From Carposina sasakii (lineage: Eukaryota; Arthropoda; Insecta; Lepidoptera; Carposinidae), in contig CP053169.1 in NCBI GenBank assembly GCA_014607495.2, forward strand, positions 6,634,001 through 6,698,000: a DNA stretch of 64,000 nucleotides, written 5' to 3'. Numbering within the stretch: the first letter of the stretch is position 1; every line of letters starts with the position of its first letter. The position numbers were made by a program, and so were the translations under genes. The notes under the pieces were generated by a model. That model was not told the DNA's origin. It did no database searches and saw nothing but the letters and a program-made list of their open reading frames with translations. Positions 32,601 through 44,687 of this stretch are shown piece after piece.

Positions 32601-35600
32601 TAATGTGCCCGATAATGGAACACGGACGCTTTCAGTTGGCAGTGGCAAGCAATCGAAAGTTGCTTGAAGATAAACGGTGAAAACGAATACTATGATATCG
32701 TATTTGCACAGAATAAAAATACAACTGACCTGTTAGTAAGAAAAACAGTGAAGGACGTGTCTTGTCAAGCTGACTCTGCACCAGGAAGAGGAATTCAAGA
32801 CAATTTCAACTTGAGGGACGCGAGTGATCAAATGAGTGAATCCCGTAGGCCCAAATCTACAAGGATCATTCACGCTCAGGTAAGATGAACGTTTCATCTA
32901 CACAATCTTATACTATAGGTATATCTTATAAAATGTCCGCTACACCGATATTTTTTCAGCGACCTACAGAGGATGTACCGAAAATGATATATACCTCTAG
33001 AACGCCAAATATTTCAAGCATTTACCTACGAGATAGTATAGAGATGCACAGGTAGATCTTATTTTTATTTTTTTAATGCAGAGTTTACTTACTTTTTGTT
33101 TCCACTGTTTAGCACCAATGATGAACAATGTTCATTTCATGTACCTCTAGGTTTGTAGGTACTTATATAAAATGTTAACTATGATATACTTTCTTAGTTG
33201 CTGTAATGGTTTTTACGATTAGGTATTTGAATTTTAAAATGTATCTTATAAACATAACAATTTTTTTTAACCAACTTCCAAAAAATACAGAGGTAATTAT
33301 TTATTTCATCGTTCTGCTTTAAATTATTTTGCAGCCTGGAAGATAAATCCATTAACACTGTAAGGACACCTTTTAAATTGATTGAAAACAGTAGCTCTAT
33401 GGATAACCCTTTCGTTACGGATTTCTGGGGTAAAATCTATTCATTTGTTAATTTAGCGATTTTAGCTATCGTAGAGCTATCGTAGCTTGACATGCTAGTT
33501 TTCTATTGACTTTAAATAGTAGAGATATTCCATGTTGTATTTTAATATTATAGTATTTTAAAGCTGAACATTCTTCCCTCTTTTAGCCCCGGTAAAACAT
33601 CGTGTTAATCAGGCATTAGCGGCTACTCCCGGAAAATTGAACAAGCACGAGTCCAAATCTGATACCTATACTAGCAAGTATAGCCAGGTAATTTAGAACA
33701 TGGTCACGGCTGTGTTCCCAAATGTGTTAGTAGCAGGAACTATAGGAACATGATAGGATAGCCCACAGCCATGTTCAGCACAGCGGAGACAGATAATGTA
33801 AATGATCTGTGACAAGTTACTAGCTTATCGACTAAAGAAAGCCCGAGGGCTCTTAATTAATTCAAAATGGTATGCAATTTCACATGGGTAAGTATAATAT
33901 TTTATTGTAATTTCTCTCACTCTGCTCGCCGTGACTCTTTTCGCTTGAGCTTAACCAAAAAGAATTTGTAGGTGAAGCAATCTCTACCGAGATTAACGCG
34001 ATAAGGTAACATCTTCTGTTTTCAGGATGTTCAGCAAAACAGGGAACATGTACGTCGTCGTCGGCCAAATAAGTGCCTTGTAAGTTTTGCATAGATATAC
34101 CTATTGATATCAATAATCAATATCATAGATATTTTAACTTGCCCAATAATCTAGTCATAGATAGATATATAATTATCATCAGGTCATCGTTCCTCTATAC
34201 TTTTTAGTGTAGCTAGTCGAGTTCAAATAAAATGTTTTGAGCAAATAAATAATCATTTCATTTCAATCATTTCATTTCATCAAATAATTAGTCCTACAAT
34301 AAACCAGCCTATATATTTCCAGGACTTTGACTATCAGTTCAAAAATAATTGGGTATATAAAAAGCCAACAGTCCAATTTAAAAGCTCTGTAAGTAAAATC
34401 TAAGTCTTAAGAACTTTAATAAATGAATGAACACAGTGTTCATGGTGGCATCAGAGATCAGTAGTGCACGCAAAAGTAGCTCTATTTTTGTAATGCTATT
34501 GATTTAAGTTTTGCTGTTCTATAATAGGTAGGTACTTTTATATTAAACCATTGGCTGTGCCGAAGTGTGCCGTGTGGTGTCGGCAGAGTAGAATACCACC
34601 ACCCCGTGTCTGCCCGTGGGTATCGTAAAAGGCGGTTAAGGGTTTCCGGGAGGAGGGCAACAGCTCCTCCCGTGTTGACAACAGTTCGAAAATCAAACTG
34701 CGATACGGTTCGGTAACCAACCCGCCTACCTAGCGTGGTGACTTTGGGCTAAAAGCTAAAACTCCCAATTCGCGTGTCCCGGGGAAGGCCTACGTCCAGC
34801 AGGGACTGCAAAAGAGGCTGATGTGTAATAGACTAAGCATCTTTATTATTGTAGTCGTTATGTCTAGAACACAGTAGATCACTTTCAGTACGTATAATAT
34901 AATACGCATTTACTTGGACACGTTTATTATTTACGAACTATTACTTTTTCAGAATATTGATTTCCTTTCCAATAACGAAAATAAATCTAAATTTGATCCA
35001 AGATTTGCAGTTGCTCCTTACGTAAGTAATTTAACCATGTTAAAAGACAGACAGAGATATACTAATATTAACTAGCGACCCGCCCCGACCTCGCACGGGT
35101 GCAATGCTGATACTACACATATAAACATTCCTCTTGAATCACTAGATAGCTATTTAAAAGACCGTATCATAACCCGTTGCTTAGTTTTTAAGACCTAATC
35201 ATATATAGGGACAGGACAGACAGCGCAAAGCAACTTTGATTTATACCATGTTATGATACCAAGAGTTTTTAACTAATTAGGTACCTACAGATAATAATAG
35301 GTATGGTTAAACCTCCTTTGCAAAAGGTTTTTATATTGTTTTCAGGGATTTGATCTATTTATACCGTGCAAAAAAGGTGATAAAAATAAAATTAGTCAGA
35401 AAATTGGAGCTGAAACTTACGTAAGTATCTCTGAACTATGAGAACTAGGATTAGGATTCTAGGAGTTGTCCAACAGGATTTATCAACGATAATGTGGCAT
35501 GCAGAACAGCAGATAGTGCATATCCGTCATATAAATAGTTAAACATTATGTAACATAACCTTAAAATTAGTTATGTAGGTACACCACTGGTTAGGTACTG

Positions 35601-38418
35601 TTAGATAGGTATAGACTAATGAGTAAAGGCATGTGGTCGATTTTGACCCATCACACCTAAACATAAACTTAAAATTTGTTCTACTTGTCCCTTTTTGTCT
35701 TGGCCATTTACATTAAGAATGGAGAGACATTTGTAGGTGGATGCATTAACTACCAGACATTTTATTCCGATATTTTCAGGGTTTTGAATTATCGTATGAG
35801 GACCCTAACGACAAAATTAATATGAAGATTGAAGCTGATCCAGATGTAAGTAAGCACAAAGTCAACCAGACTTTAATGTCTGATTTAGAAACTAAGGTTG
35901 AATGAATAACTGAAGTCACTAAAATTATCACTGCGATGATAATTTGTTCTAAGATACAGTTTTTTAACCCAGAGTGCTTGCTTAGACAACGTAACATCAT
36001 TTGGCATCATCATGTTCGTTATCACAACAGTCCTACCAATCTAACGATTCGAATTCATCAGGTGACACGACGAACGCACGAAATTGAAGGCTTCCTTATG
36101 TAGCAAACGTACCGGTGACGAACCTTTATAGATACGATGGAAGAATGTTATTTTTTATGTGTGAATGTTACTTTATTATTAGGCCTCTGTTAGATGGTGT
36201 TTACCTACTGTGAAAATGCCAAGTTAGCAGAAATTGACACCAATAGGAAGTAGAGTCTATCAGCAGTTGGAGACAAGTAAAATTTATACATTGTCTAAAC
36301 CGCTAGTTATGCATAATATTATTATGAAAAACCTTATTTTGCCTACACTAGAAAAGTTAGGAAATAATGATGTTTTTTTTTCTAGTTTTTAGAGCGATTC
36401 ACTTCGCCAAATACTCCACCATACGTCAATTACGATTTTAATACTACAACAAGAAATCAATATTCCCATTATGAATACGTAAGTATTTAGTTTAATTATC
36501 CCTACTAGAAACGCAGTATCCAGAGTATATCAAGTTTCTTTTCATGCATAGGATGACGGTATTTTATCTTATAATATCAGTGACGTTTTATTATTTAATC
36601 TACTTACGAATACACCCTGTGCAGGGTAATTGGATGACATCCTAATATAGCAAGAGCACATCCTGCAAATCATGGCTGGGCATAAAGAGTTGACTGTATA
36701 CTAATAAATCTAATCTTATATTTAACATAACTTTTCAATTAACTGGCGACTTACTATTTTTTAGAAACCCGATCGGAGCGTGCTCAACGAAGTTATAGGG
36801 ACGCAGCTTTTTGGAGCAGAGCAAGTGTTCTCAAATATTTTTATAGTAAATTTTTTTTCACAAAATATAAAAATCTGAGTAAAGAATTTTAATTTTCAGC
36901 TATAAAAAACCTATAATGAAATTGGACAAAATCGTGTTCGCTACAGAGCAGACATCTACTTTTGAACTCACCAAGCCTAAAAAGACGGATGTGAGAAATG
37001 CCACCACAGAATACAGACCTCCTTGTAACGAGCAGTATACCCTATTCCACCAAACCCTAGATAAATGCAAATTGTTTCAACCACAAGAACCATCTCGTTC
37101 CAAACATACGCCTATAACACTAACTAGAAAACAATACGATAGAGTTAGAAAAGTGATACATAAAACCACATATCAATCATACTATGTTAACCACAGACGC
37201 AAAAGACCGATACATAAAAGCAGTACGGTATCTTTAGTCAACATTAAGAGAAGAGGCATAAATATTAGGTATCTACTCTACGACAGGGAAACACAAACAG
37301 AACATATAGAAATGTTTCCAAAACATTCATACGTGAGACAGGTGTACACTGTCTTCCAGGAAACACACAAGCAACGTAAAATGAAGTTAACCAGCAAGAG
37401 AACGACACATAAAAAGTCGAAAGCACATCTAGCTAAAAGGAAAGTGTTGTCTTCCACTGAGCTGTTTTATACAAATCCTGATTTCAGTCGGAAATCATGT
37501 TCTTCCACGTATTTTGGATGCAAGAAAACAGAAGAGCTATCTCCAAGCATGTGCAGCATTAAGCGTAAAGCGTTCTCTATACACACTTTGTTCAAAGGTA
37601 TGAAATATCAGTAGTATCTAGGTATAGTTTTAACTTAGTCAAAACTTTTACAAACCTCCTCTTAATTCACAGGGAGGAAAAAATCAATAACACCCAACTT
37701 GGGCACCTCCGCTTTCTCCATCTACTCGAAGACGACGAACTTTGGCGACAAAAACCATCAAGTAGAATCCTTGAAGCCAAGAAAGCCGTTCCTACGGAGG
37801 CTTATGTCTTGCCTCGTCATGAGGTCTACTAGAGTATCTGGACCCAAGCCCGAGCCCGAAGTTGTTGATGTGATAACAGTGAACAGCTCTATCGATTCGT
37901 ACCATATTGATACTTCATTCGAAGTAAGTGTTCCTTGGCTGTGAAATTTGGCTACCATCGCTATAAAATAAGATATAATAATGTCCTCCTGCCCTAGGTG
38001 TCGTGTTCGCGAACACAGATTCACTCTCTATTCTCTTGTTCGTCTAATTATCTGTTATAATCCAATGGGATGCGATTACCGCTTATGCGACCATGTATGA
38101 TGTCGGTAAGCTATCAAACTAGACACCATACAGACACACGGACACACCAGCATAGGTATTATAAGTACATTTTGTTAGCAACGGCGACTGGTCGCACTGC
38201 CATGGTCGCCAGGTGCAATATAGCCCTAAATGTGTCCTAATAATTTACTAACTAGGTATATTAATTATATCTTTCAGGCAATGGGCATGTCCTCGTCTTT
38301 ATACGACACCTCAGCGTCATTCTACAGCAACCACACCATAGATGTGGACAAGACCAAGAGGGGATTCCTGAACTCCGTTCGGGGCTTCCTTACTAATAGC
38401 TGCAATAGGAAGAGTTGA
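29636..38418 (+). CDS. unrecognised large protein, 19 exons, one apparent frameshift
   Basis: Exons: 29636-29663, 29738-29877, 30371-30926, 31127-31163, 31424-31486, 31773-32879, 32960-33051, 33335-33429, 33587-33687, 34026-34079, 34323-34388, 34953-35021, 35346-35420, 35780-35845, 36386-36478, 36765-36826, 36900-37597, 37673-37923, 38278-38418. All phases fit except exon 6, whose length is one base short. Frame 1 stops at 32665-32667 while the other frame runs on from 32616 to the donor after 32879. The intact product would have about 1264 residues. I do not recognise the family. Visible features: a basic Ser/Lys-rich N-terminal part, a Pro/Ser-rich low-complexity stretch, three repeats of about 18 residues (SNNYSNKPDVKQM type), six small phase-0 exons (10-15), a TQT motif (RETQTE, 37285-37302), and two C-terminal FL-rich modules (PFLRRLMSCLV; GFLNSVRGFLT). 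The weak donor of exon 16 (AGT/GTTCTC) is the least certain splice site. Confidence 0.8.
32462..32670 (+). other. 18-residue repeats and frameshift zone in exon 6
   Basis: 32470-32616 encodes three similar units (DMKKGAPSNNYSN, DVKQMATSNNYN, DMKQMSPSNNYSN). Just after them the reading frame breaks: VGSGKQSKVA then TGA, while the other frame gives SCLKINGENEYYD onward. A one-base loss in the run GAAAG at about 32655-32659 would explain it. A weaker alternative is a 188-nt intron from the strong GTAAGAGT donor at 32462 to an AAG acceptor at 32649. Confidence 0.6.
34540..34830 (+). mobile_element. LINE 3' end, RTE-like tail in an intron
   Basis: Contains ACCACCCCGTGTCTGCCCGTG, GGTTTCCGGGAGGAGGGCA and the terminal CCTACGTCCAGCAGGGACTGC phrase. 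A reversed relative is at 57000-57230. It lies in the intron between exons 11 and 12 of the unrecognised gene. Confidence 0.6.
35072..35265 (-). mobile_element. Helitron-like element, reversed
   Basis: On the minus strand it ends CGGGGCGGGTCGCTAG then T (at 35072-35071), the Helitron 3' pattern. The body phrase GGACAGACAGCGCAAAGCAA is shared with 5190 and, in another form, 63220. The other end is not clear. Confidence 0.5.
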
Positions 38419-38746
38419 TGTTTTTTGATCATTTTAGGATGTACTTTATTTGGTGCTTTCGCATGTTTTTAAATGGAAGGTCACTTGCAGTGTGTTACAT
38501 TTTATATTTGGTTATTCTGTAAAATGACTGTTGGAAAGTCTTCCACGTCCGTGCTTGCAGTAGCTATAATAGTTACCTACATTATGGGCAACCTTTATAG
38601 AGATGTGAAATTAGAGTCTACATAAGTATCAACACGAGTACCAACCTAACTTGGAATCTAATGATTCCAAGTTATTAATAATTTTATAATCTAATGATTC
38701 CAAAGTTTTGATACTAGCATGTTCTAAAAGGTGTTTTTAATTTGGG

Positions 38747-38752
38747 AATAAA
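38747..38752 (+). terminator. candidate poly(A) signal of the 29636-38418 gene
   Basis: AATAAA lies about 330 bp after the stop codon, the first canonical hexamer I see on the plus strand there. Confidence 0.4.
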
Positions 38753-39575
38753 TTATCCATTGTATAAGACGATATTATTATCAAGATTTCATTATATACC
38801 TACCTACTAAGATTTAGCAAGAATTATTTTTTCGGCTTCGTCACAGTAGGTAATTATTCAGGGTGCAACAAAAGGGATATTATTTGAAATGCTATGAAAA
38901 ATGGCCTACCTACTGCAGAGAATTTAGCCACTAATAATAAATATGAGAATTCGAATATAGTATGGAATGGGCATAGCTTTACATATAGGCAATCTTGAAA
39001 AATAACATTTGATTTTGATAATTTGGCCTAACATACCCCTCCTGTCACCCCGTGCATGCATACCTATAGAGTACTCGTTACCTATATTAGTTAACCATTA
39101 CTATCCTGTAGGTAAAGTTAGATGAGGCCTGATTTTTTGGCAGACCAATTTGTAATGTTCTGACGAGATTTTTGATATTGTTTATCTTTTATTAGTCCTT
39201 GTTTTTGACATGAAATACACATTATTTTATTTAAAGTGTATTCTTATTTCTTTAGAACCCCCGGCCCTCGGGATTACAACGTGTCACCTAAGTAGGTACT
39301 GAATGATTGCAATTACCATCTTGTAATGTGAATCTAGACCTCAATGTAAGTACTCTTATCTTTAGCAAGGTAGGTTGAGATGTTTCAATTTTCGATTGAT
39401 TCCGTTCGCGGTGTCCCAGACTACCAAGAGTCTTTTTAAGTAGGTAACATGAAAGGTTGAAGCTAATTCGCTGTAATATTTGAACTAGGTAACTGCCTTC
39501 TCTCTCGACAGCTGTAACATTGGAAGATCTTCTATATAATACATATATTAATAATATATAATAATAATGTATAAG
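38753..39575. other. intergenic region, nothing recognised
   Basis: AT-rich with no open frame bearing a family signature. Confidence 0.4.
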
Positions 39576-39960
39576 TACAGGATGTTTTTTCGTTGCCACC
39601 CTTAACGAAGGGTACGTACTCTATACATCAAGCAAAGTAAGTTTATGCCAAAATAAATGCTGGAAAACGGTGCAAATTTTTTAGATTTTTTTTTAATTAC
39701 TTGATCGGGCGAAATTTATAGTGTCCAGTATTTATACTACTTTTTTCATAGACAGATATTAATTATTTCTCGTGAAAAAATCGTGCTACACGCGTCAATG
39801 TGCATTTATGCAGAAAAACGCAGTCTGTTTACTCAACTTTGGACCCTAATATTTTGGAAACCAGACACTTCCCAGGTATGCTTCTATGGAGAAAAATGAT
39901 CGTGATAATGAGGAGATTCCGTAGTTTTCGTGAACGTTGACGACCAAAAATCATTCTGTA
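39576..39960 (+). mobile_element. TACAGGGTG MITE, full length
   Basis: 385 bp from TACAGGATGTTTTTTCGTTG to GACCAAAAATCATTCTGTA. A Helitron 3' fragment follows at once. Confidence 0.85.
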
Positions 39961-40055
39961 TATTTTTATCTCGGGTAAATGGTTTTATCCTGGAAAATTT
40001 TGACATTTTGTATTTTCTGTAGTCCACGCGAACGGAGTCGCGGGCGTCCACTAGT
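39961..40055 (+). mobile_element. Helitron-like 3' fragment
   Basis: Carries TTTTATCTCGGGTAAATGG and ends GAGTCGCGGGCGTCCACTAG plus T, the same 3' end as 44358-44664. Confidence 0.6.
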
Positions 40056-40374
40056 CCTTACTAAATGTGAAAGTAAGGTTATTTATTACGCTTTCACGCG
40101 AAAACTACTCAGCCGATCATCATGAAACTTTGTTATTCTTGTAGGAATTTGATATTCTTATAGGTATTAGGAGTAACTAACATATGATACTTTTTACATA
40201 TATACATTTAATCACGTCTTTATCCCTTACGGGGTAATTATCATCTATCCGAAATCATTTTAGGTATTACTACCAAGACGATGGCTGTATGGACATAGTT
40301 TCCCTTGCTTTTCTTCGGGTTCATCCCGAATAAACAAAATAAATAAAGTGAGATTCGGCGGGAAAAGCTGAAAG

Positions 40375-41125
40375 GGAGTGGGTGCTAGTGGGTGTAATTT
40401 TCTTGTGAAAATCAAAATTTATTTGTAAATGGCTTGCATGTGTCCGTAAAGTGATGTTTTCTGGTAGATAGGTTATATTTTGTTTACTATCTAGTGCGTG
40501 TGCATGGTTTAATATGCGAGTAAGCTAAGTAAAACTTTAGTCGGAATATGATCTCTTCATGGGCTCATTTAAGTTGTTTCTGCAATTCATTTTGATTTTT
40601 GACTAATTTCACACCCATTCTTGAGGATTTTGTCGACGTTTCCATTCATAATCATCATTATCATCCATCATAAATTCAGAAATCATTTACTAAAGACAAC
40701 GGCTGTATGGGCTTAGTTCCCCTTGCCTTTCCTTCGGGATGAAAAAAATAATAATTGGAAGGAAGCGGATGTAATTTTCTTGTGAAAATCAAAACTTAAT
40801 TTGTAAATGGCTTGCATGTGTCCCTAAAATAATGTTTTCTGTTAGATAAGTTTTTTTTTACTTGCGCTGTGAATTTAGTGCGTGTGCATGGTTTTATATG
40901 CAGGTAAGCTAAATAAAACTTTATTCGGAATGCGATCTCTTCATGTAAGTTGTTTCTGCAATTCTTTTTAATCTTTACTAATTTTACACCCATTCTTGAG
41001 GATTTTCCCGACGTTTCCATTCATTATCATCAATATCATCCATCATAAATTCAGAAATCATTTACTAATGACAGGCTGTATGGACTTAGTACCCCTTGCC
41101 TTTCCTTCGAGATAAACTAAAGAAA
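40375..41125. repeat. tandem duplication of a 370-bp unit upstream of mRpL44
   Basis: The unit at about 40375-40740 (TGTAATTTTCTTGTGAAAATC ... CCTTGCCTTTCCTTCGGGAT) is repeated at about 40750-41125 with small differences. A reversed partial copy is at 48690-48880 and another near 6925-7080. The second copy ends about 120 bp before the mRpL44 start codon, so it makes up most of the upstream region. Confidence 0.75.
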
Positions 41126-41241
41126 AAAATACAGCTAGATAACCTCAAATTTTGCCTCAAATTTTGTTGACAAATTTTGTTTGGATTGTGAATAATTTAA
41201 ATGTATTTAATCTATTAATTTAGAAGACTAATAAATTTATA

Positions 41242-43336
41242 ATGTCCTTAATTAGACGTTGTATAACTTTACTAACAAAAGCTACCAGGAATGTGCCTAG
41301 AACAAACCAAAGTTTGTAATAAATTGAAGTTGAAATTAGTTTTTGTAGGATGTGCTAGTTTTAACCTCTTGATACTTTGTTTTAGTACAAAACATTCATA
41401 GATGGGTAGCTCCAACCTTGGTAGAGTTAAAGAGGCGAGAAGACAAACAAGGCGGCAAGAAATTCAATCCCAGAAACACATTTTTGGAATGGAATTTAGA
41501 AGCAGAACTATATGCTTTCGGACAGCGACTAAAAGAAGATTTTGACTCGGACTTACTACTACAGGCATTTACTGATAGATCTTATGTAATAAGAGAGGAA
41601 ATGAAGCAAAAGGAAATGGAATTTGCTATAAAAATGAAGGACAACAGAGAACTGGCAAATGATGGTATGTAATAAATAGACATACTTACTTAAACTTTTT
41701 ATAAACATCTATCTCTGATATACTAACATTACATATATTGTTTTACTATCCCTACTACCTAGTAAAATGGTATATCTATCATATTACAGGTGAAAAGTTC
41801 ACCAAGGAGTATATACAACTATACCTGGAGACTGTACTGCCCAAGTTTCCACTGGAAGGTGTTGCTGCAGTGAAGGCACACTTAACTAGTGAGCAGACTC
41901 TATCTCATGTGTCTTCACATATTGGTACTAAGGACATCATACTGGCTGCAGTAAGTAAACCCTTGTTTTAGGTATAATAATCATGTTTCACTCTGCTCTT
42001 AGTATGGAAGCCTACAGCTGAGCAGGCTGTTGCACTGTTTGTGATGTGGTTGCTGGCTGTTTAACTTAGCATGCTGACATCAGTTTAAGGCCAAGTGCCA
42101 AAAACCAAAAACACAAATGAGTGTTGTGGCAACCACCTGGAAAATCAAGGCAATGCAAATACTTAGTTGAAGGCATTAAAGCATGGTAGAAGTACAGAAT
42201 TCACTAGGGCCTGCTTACTCTTTATGTTTTTTTTACAAATGCACATGTTGACTCCAATAATGCTATAATGCTACTATGTAGTTGAATAATTCCAGTATTG
42301 CATACATAATATACTTCTTTCTAATAGATTCAGTTTTTTATGGCAACACTAACTGATGATTAAATGTTCTTTTTATTTATAGGAATACCCAGTGGATGAG
42401 TTCATCCTGGCAACTGCATTAAAGGCTATAATAGCCGCCTTGCTACAGTCTTCAGGAGAAGAGAGGGCCGCACATTTTGTACGAGACTTTATTGTCACCC
42501 AACTGCAAGGTAAAGTCTATCTATACAGCCTTCAGCCTTACTGCAATTAATGGGATTCTAAAATTTACATCAACAAAGTTGTTGGCAGCTGCTAGTAATT
42601 GTAATAGAATAAACAAAACCACCACTCATTATGATTTGTGTATAAATTTCAAAACCATATATTTTCAGGTAAAGATGTTAATGAATACTGGAACATAGAA
42701 GACCCCTGGAATATGTTAATTGAATTCCTAAAACAAGATGGTGCAGAGGTAGAACCAAGATTGATAGGACAGGTGGGCAAGAACACTTTGCTGGCTTGCT
42801 ACAGGGTCGGCCTCTATGTAGACAAGAAAATGATATCATCAGGTTAGTTATGTGTGTTTAACCATATTATAATATTTAAGTGGTAGAGATTGTGTGATCT
42901 TAGTTACCAAACTGCTGTTGTAATTCTGTTTTACATACTTACATGTACTGTACATGTCCAATAGGGATAGGCAGAGGCTATGGATGTCCATCCTTAAACA
43001 TAAACTTAAAATTTCTTCTACCTGTCCCTTTCTGTCTTAGCCATTTACATTTAAAATGAAGAGGGACAGATGTAACTGTGACGGTCGGAATCATTCACAA
43101 TATCTGATTTCATTAATAATTAATGATAGTGCAAGATGGTCAATTAAAAAAACATATCACAAGCTTTATGAATTTCAGGTTTTGGGGAAAATGTGGACAT
43201 TGCAAAGGAAATGGCTGCCCGAGAAGCACTCAAGAAAATATTTAGGACAGAAGACCACATGAAACCTATTGACTTTGGATTAGAAGGAATACCAAAACCA
43301 GATTCTCAAAGTAGATACCAAATATCTGCTAGTTAA
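41242..43336 (+). CDS. mRpL44: mitochondrial large ribosomal subunit protein mL44, 6 exons
   Basis: Exons: 41242-41311, 41386-41664, 41790-41950, 42383-42509, 42669-42842, 43179-43336. All junctions are GT-AG and in phase, giving 322 residues. The N-terminus (MSLIRRCITLLTKATRN) is basic and fits a mitochondrial presequence. The phrases HRWVAPTLVELKRRE, NTFLEWNLEAELYAFGQRL and LLLQAFTDRSYV belong to the RNase III-like domain of mL44. The catalytic acidic set of true RNase III is not evident, as expected for this ribosomal homologue. The C-terminal half (from DPWNMLIEFLKQDGAEVEPR to AAREALKKIF) is the double-stranded RNA-binding-type domain. In the mitoribosome the protein binds 16S rRNA. It is convergent with Sas-4. 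An AATAAA lies at 43379-43384. Confidence 0.95.
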
Positions 43337-43378
43337 ATATTATTATTAGAATGTAGTTAAGAAAAGTTATTCAAAGAA

Positions 43379-43384
43379 AATAAA
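43379..43384 (+). terminator. candidate poly(A) signal of mRpL44
   Basis: AATAAA 43 bp after the stop codon. Confidence 0.55.
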
Positions 43385-43516
43385 AAAAAATTGCTAATAG
43401 TAAAAAATTTATTCTTATAAAAAATATACATAACTAAATTTTAAAACTTAATTATAAAATAAATTAATTGGCACATAGAATATATCAAAATATACAGAAG
43501 ACTATACACTATAAAT

Positions 43517-43905
43517 CAGAGGCGGCTCGTGATATTTTTTGATGGGGGCGCTCCAGATTAGGCTAAATTCTCATACGAATCTTGTTTCACGCGTCGGCCT
43601 ATGACGATGTGTCTCTTTCGCACTCATCGAAAACAGTACCAGGAATTGTACCAAATTTCGTCCCATAGGAGCGCGATCCCTGGCGCTCCACTCGTTACAA
43701 GATACAACTTACCTACTATTACTTGACACAAACAGCAGGAATAGGTAGGTAATTTGTTGTATAGACTATTGTGTAAAGGCAAAGTAGAATTGAAATACAA
43801 TTATGAATAAGTATATAGTAAGATATAAATATAGACTGCCTATGTAATCTTCATGGGTGGGAGGGAGTGCACTGCACCAGCGCTCTTTAGGACGAGCCGC
43901 CTCTG
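43517..43905. mobile_element. hAT-type MITE with 8-bp target duplication
   Basis: The ends CAGAGGCGGCTCGT and ACGAGCCGCCTCTG are inverted repeats. Both sides are flanked by CTATAAAT (43509-43516 and 43906-43913), an intact 8-bp target-site duplication. Length 389 bp, no coding capacity. The ends and the duplication size are those of hAT elements. It lies between the convergent 3' ends of mRpL44 and Sas-4. Confidence 0.9.
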
Positions 43906-44357
43906 CTATAAATAAGAGTCAATGTAAGAAATTTTAAAACATTACAAAGGCACTTTATATTATTTTAATATTTTAAAAAATTACATAAGCAAGCAAGCAA
44001 TAGATTTCCTGTTATCCATTCCAGCAAGATGTCGCTATACGCTGCTTATAGCACTGTCTCGCTTCCACACCGGAAACAATCCTTAAAAGTTCATGGTCAC
44101 TGGTCAAGTCCCCCTCATGTATGTATGAGAATATGGCCCCTCAGTATGACAATAAAAATTGATCAATTTAACATTAGCACAAAATTCTTAATACTCATAG
44201 CACAGATAGTTCATTATTAGTATTGCAAAAAATTACCAAGTCTTATATGTAAACAAATGGACTCAATTTATGTTGCTTTAAGCTAGTACTAGAATCACAT
44301 ACTTTAGTCTAGTCTATTGTCAAATAATTTTAACAGGTATTGTTACTAAAAACACAA

Positions 44358-44664
44358 TCTATACATATAATAAAAATGTAATGGGTCGCTGTCTGTACAT
44401 GGAAGATATATGAGAAAAAATATTATAGGGGACCTTTATCAACGCAATAGTACCCAAAATAATGATTATTGGGTTTTTTGTTGGTTTGTCTGTGTGTTTG
44501 TGCACGCTAATCTCAGAAACGGCTGAACTGATTTCGATGCAGTTTTCAGGAATATATTGTGACAGGTCCCACTTAACATAATAGGAAAATGGTTTTATCT
44601 CGGATAAATTCGACATTTTGTTTTTTCTGTAGGTCACGCAGACGGAGTCGCGGGCGTCCACTAG
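44358..44664 (+). mobile_element. intact-ended Helitron-like element at the Sas-4 3' end
   Basis: It starts TCTATACATATAATAAAAATG after an A and ends CGCGGGCGTCCACTAG before a T, matching the rule that Helitrons insert between A and T. It matches 10813-11145. Its right end is 23 bp from the Sas-4 stop codon, so any Sas-4 3' UTR must run into it. Confidence 0.85.
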
Positions 44665-44687
44665 TTATCACTAAAAAACAATAAGTA

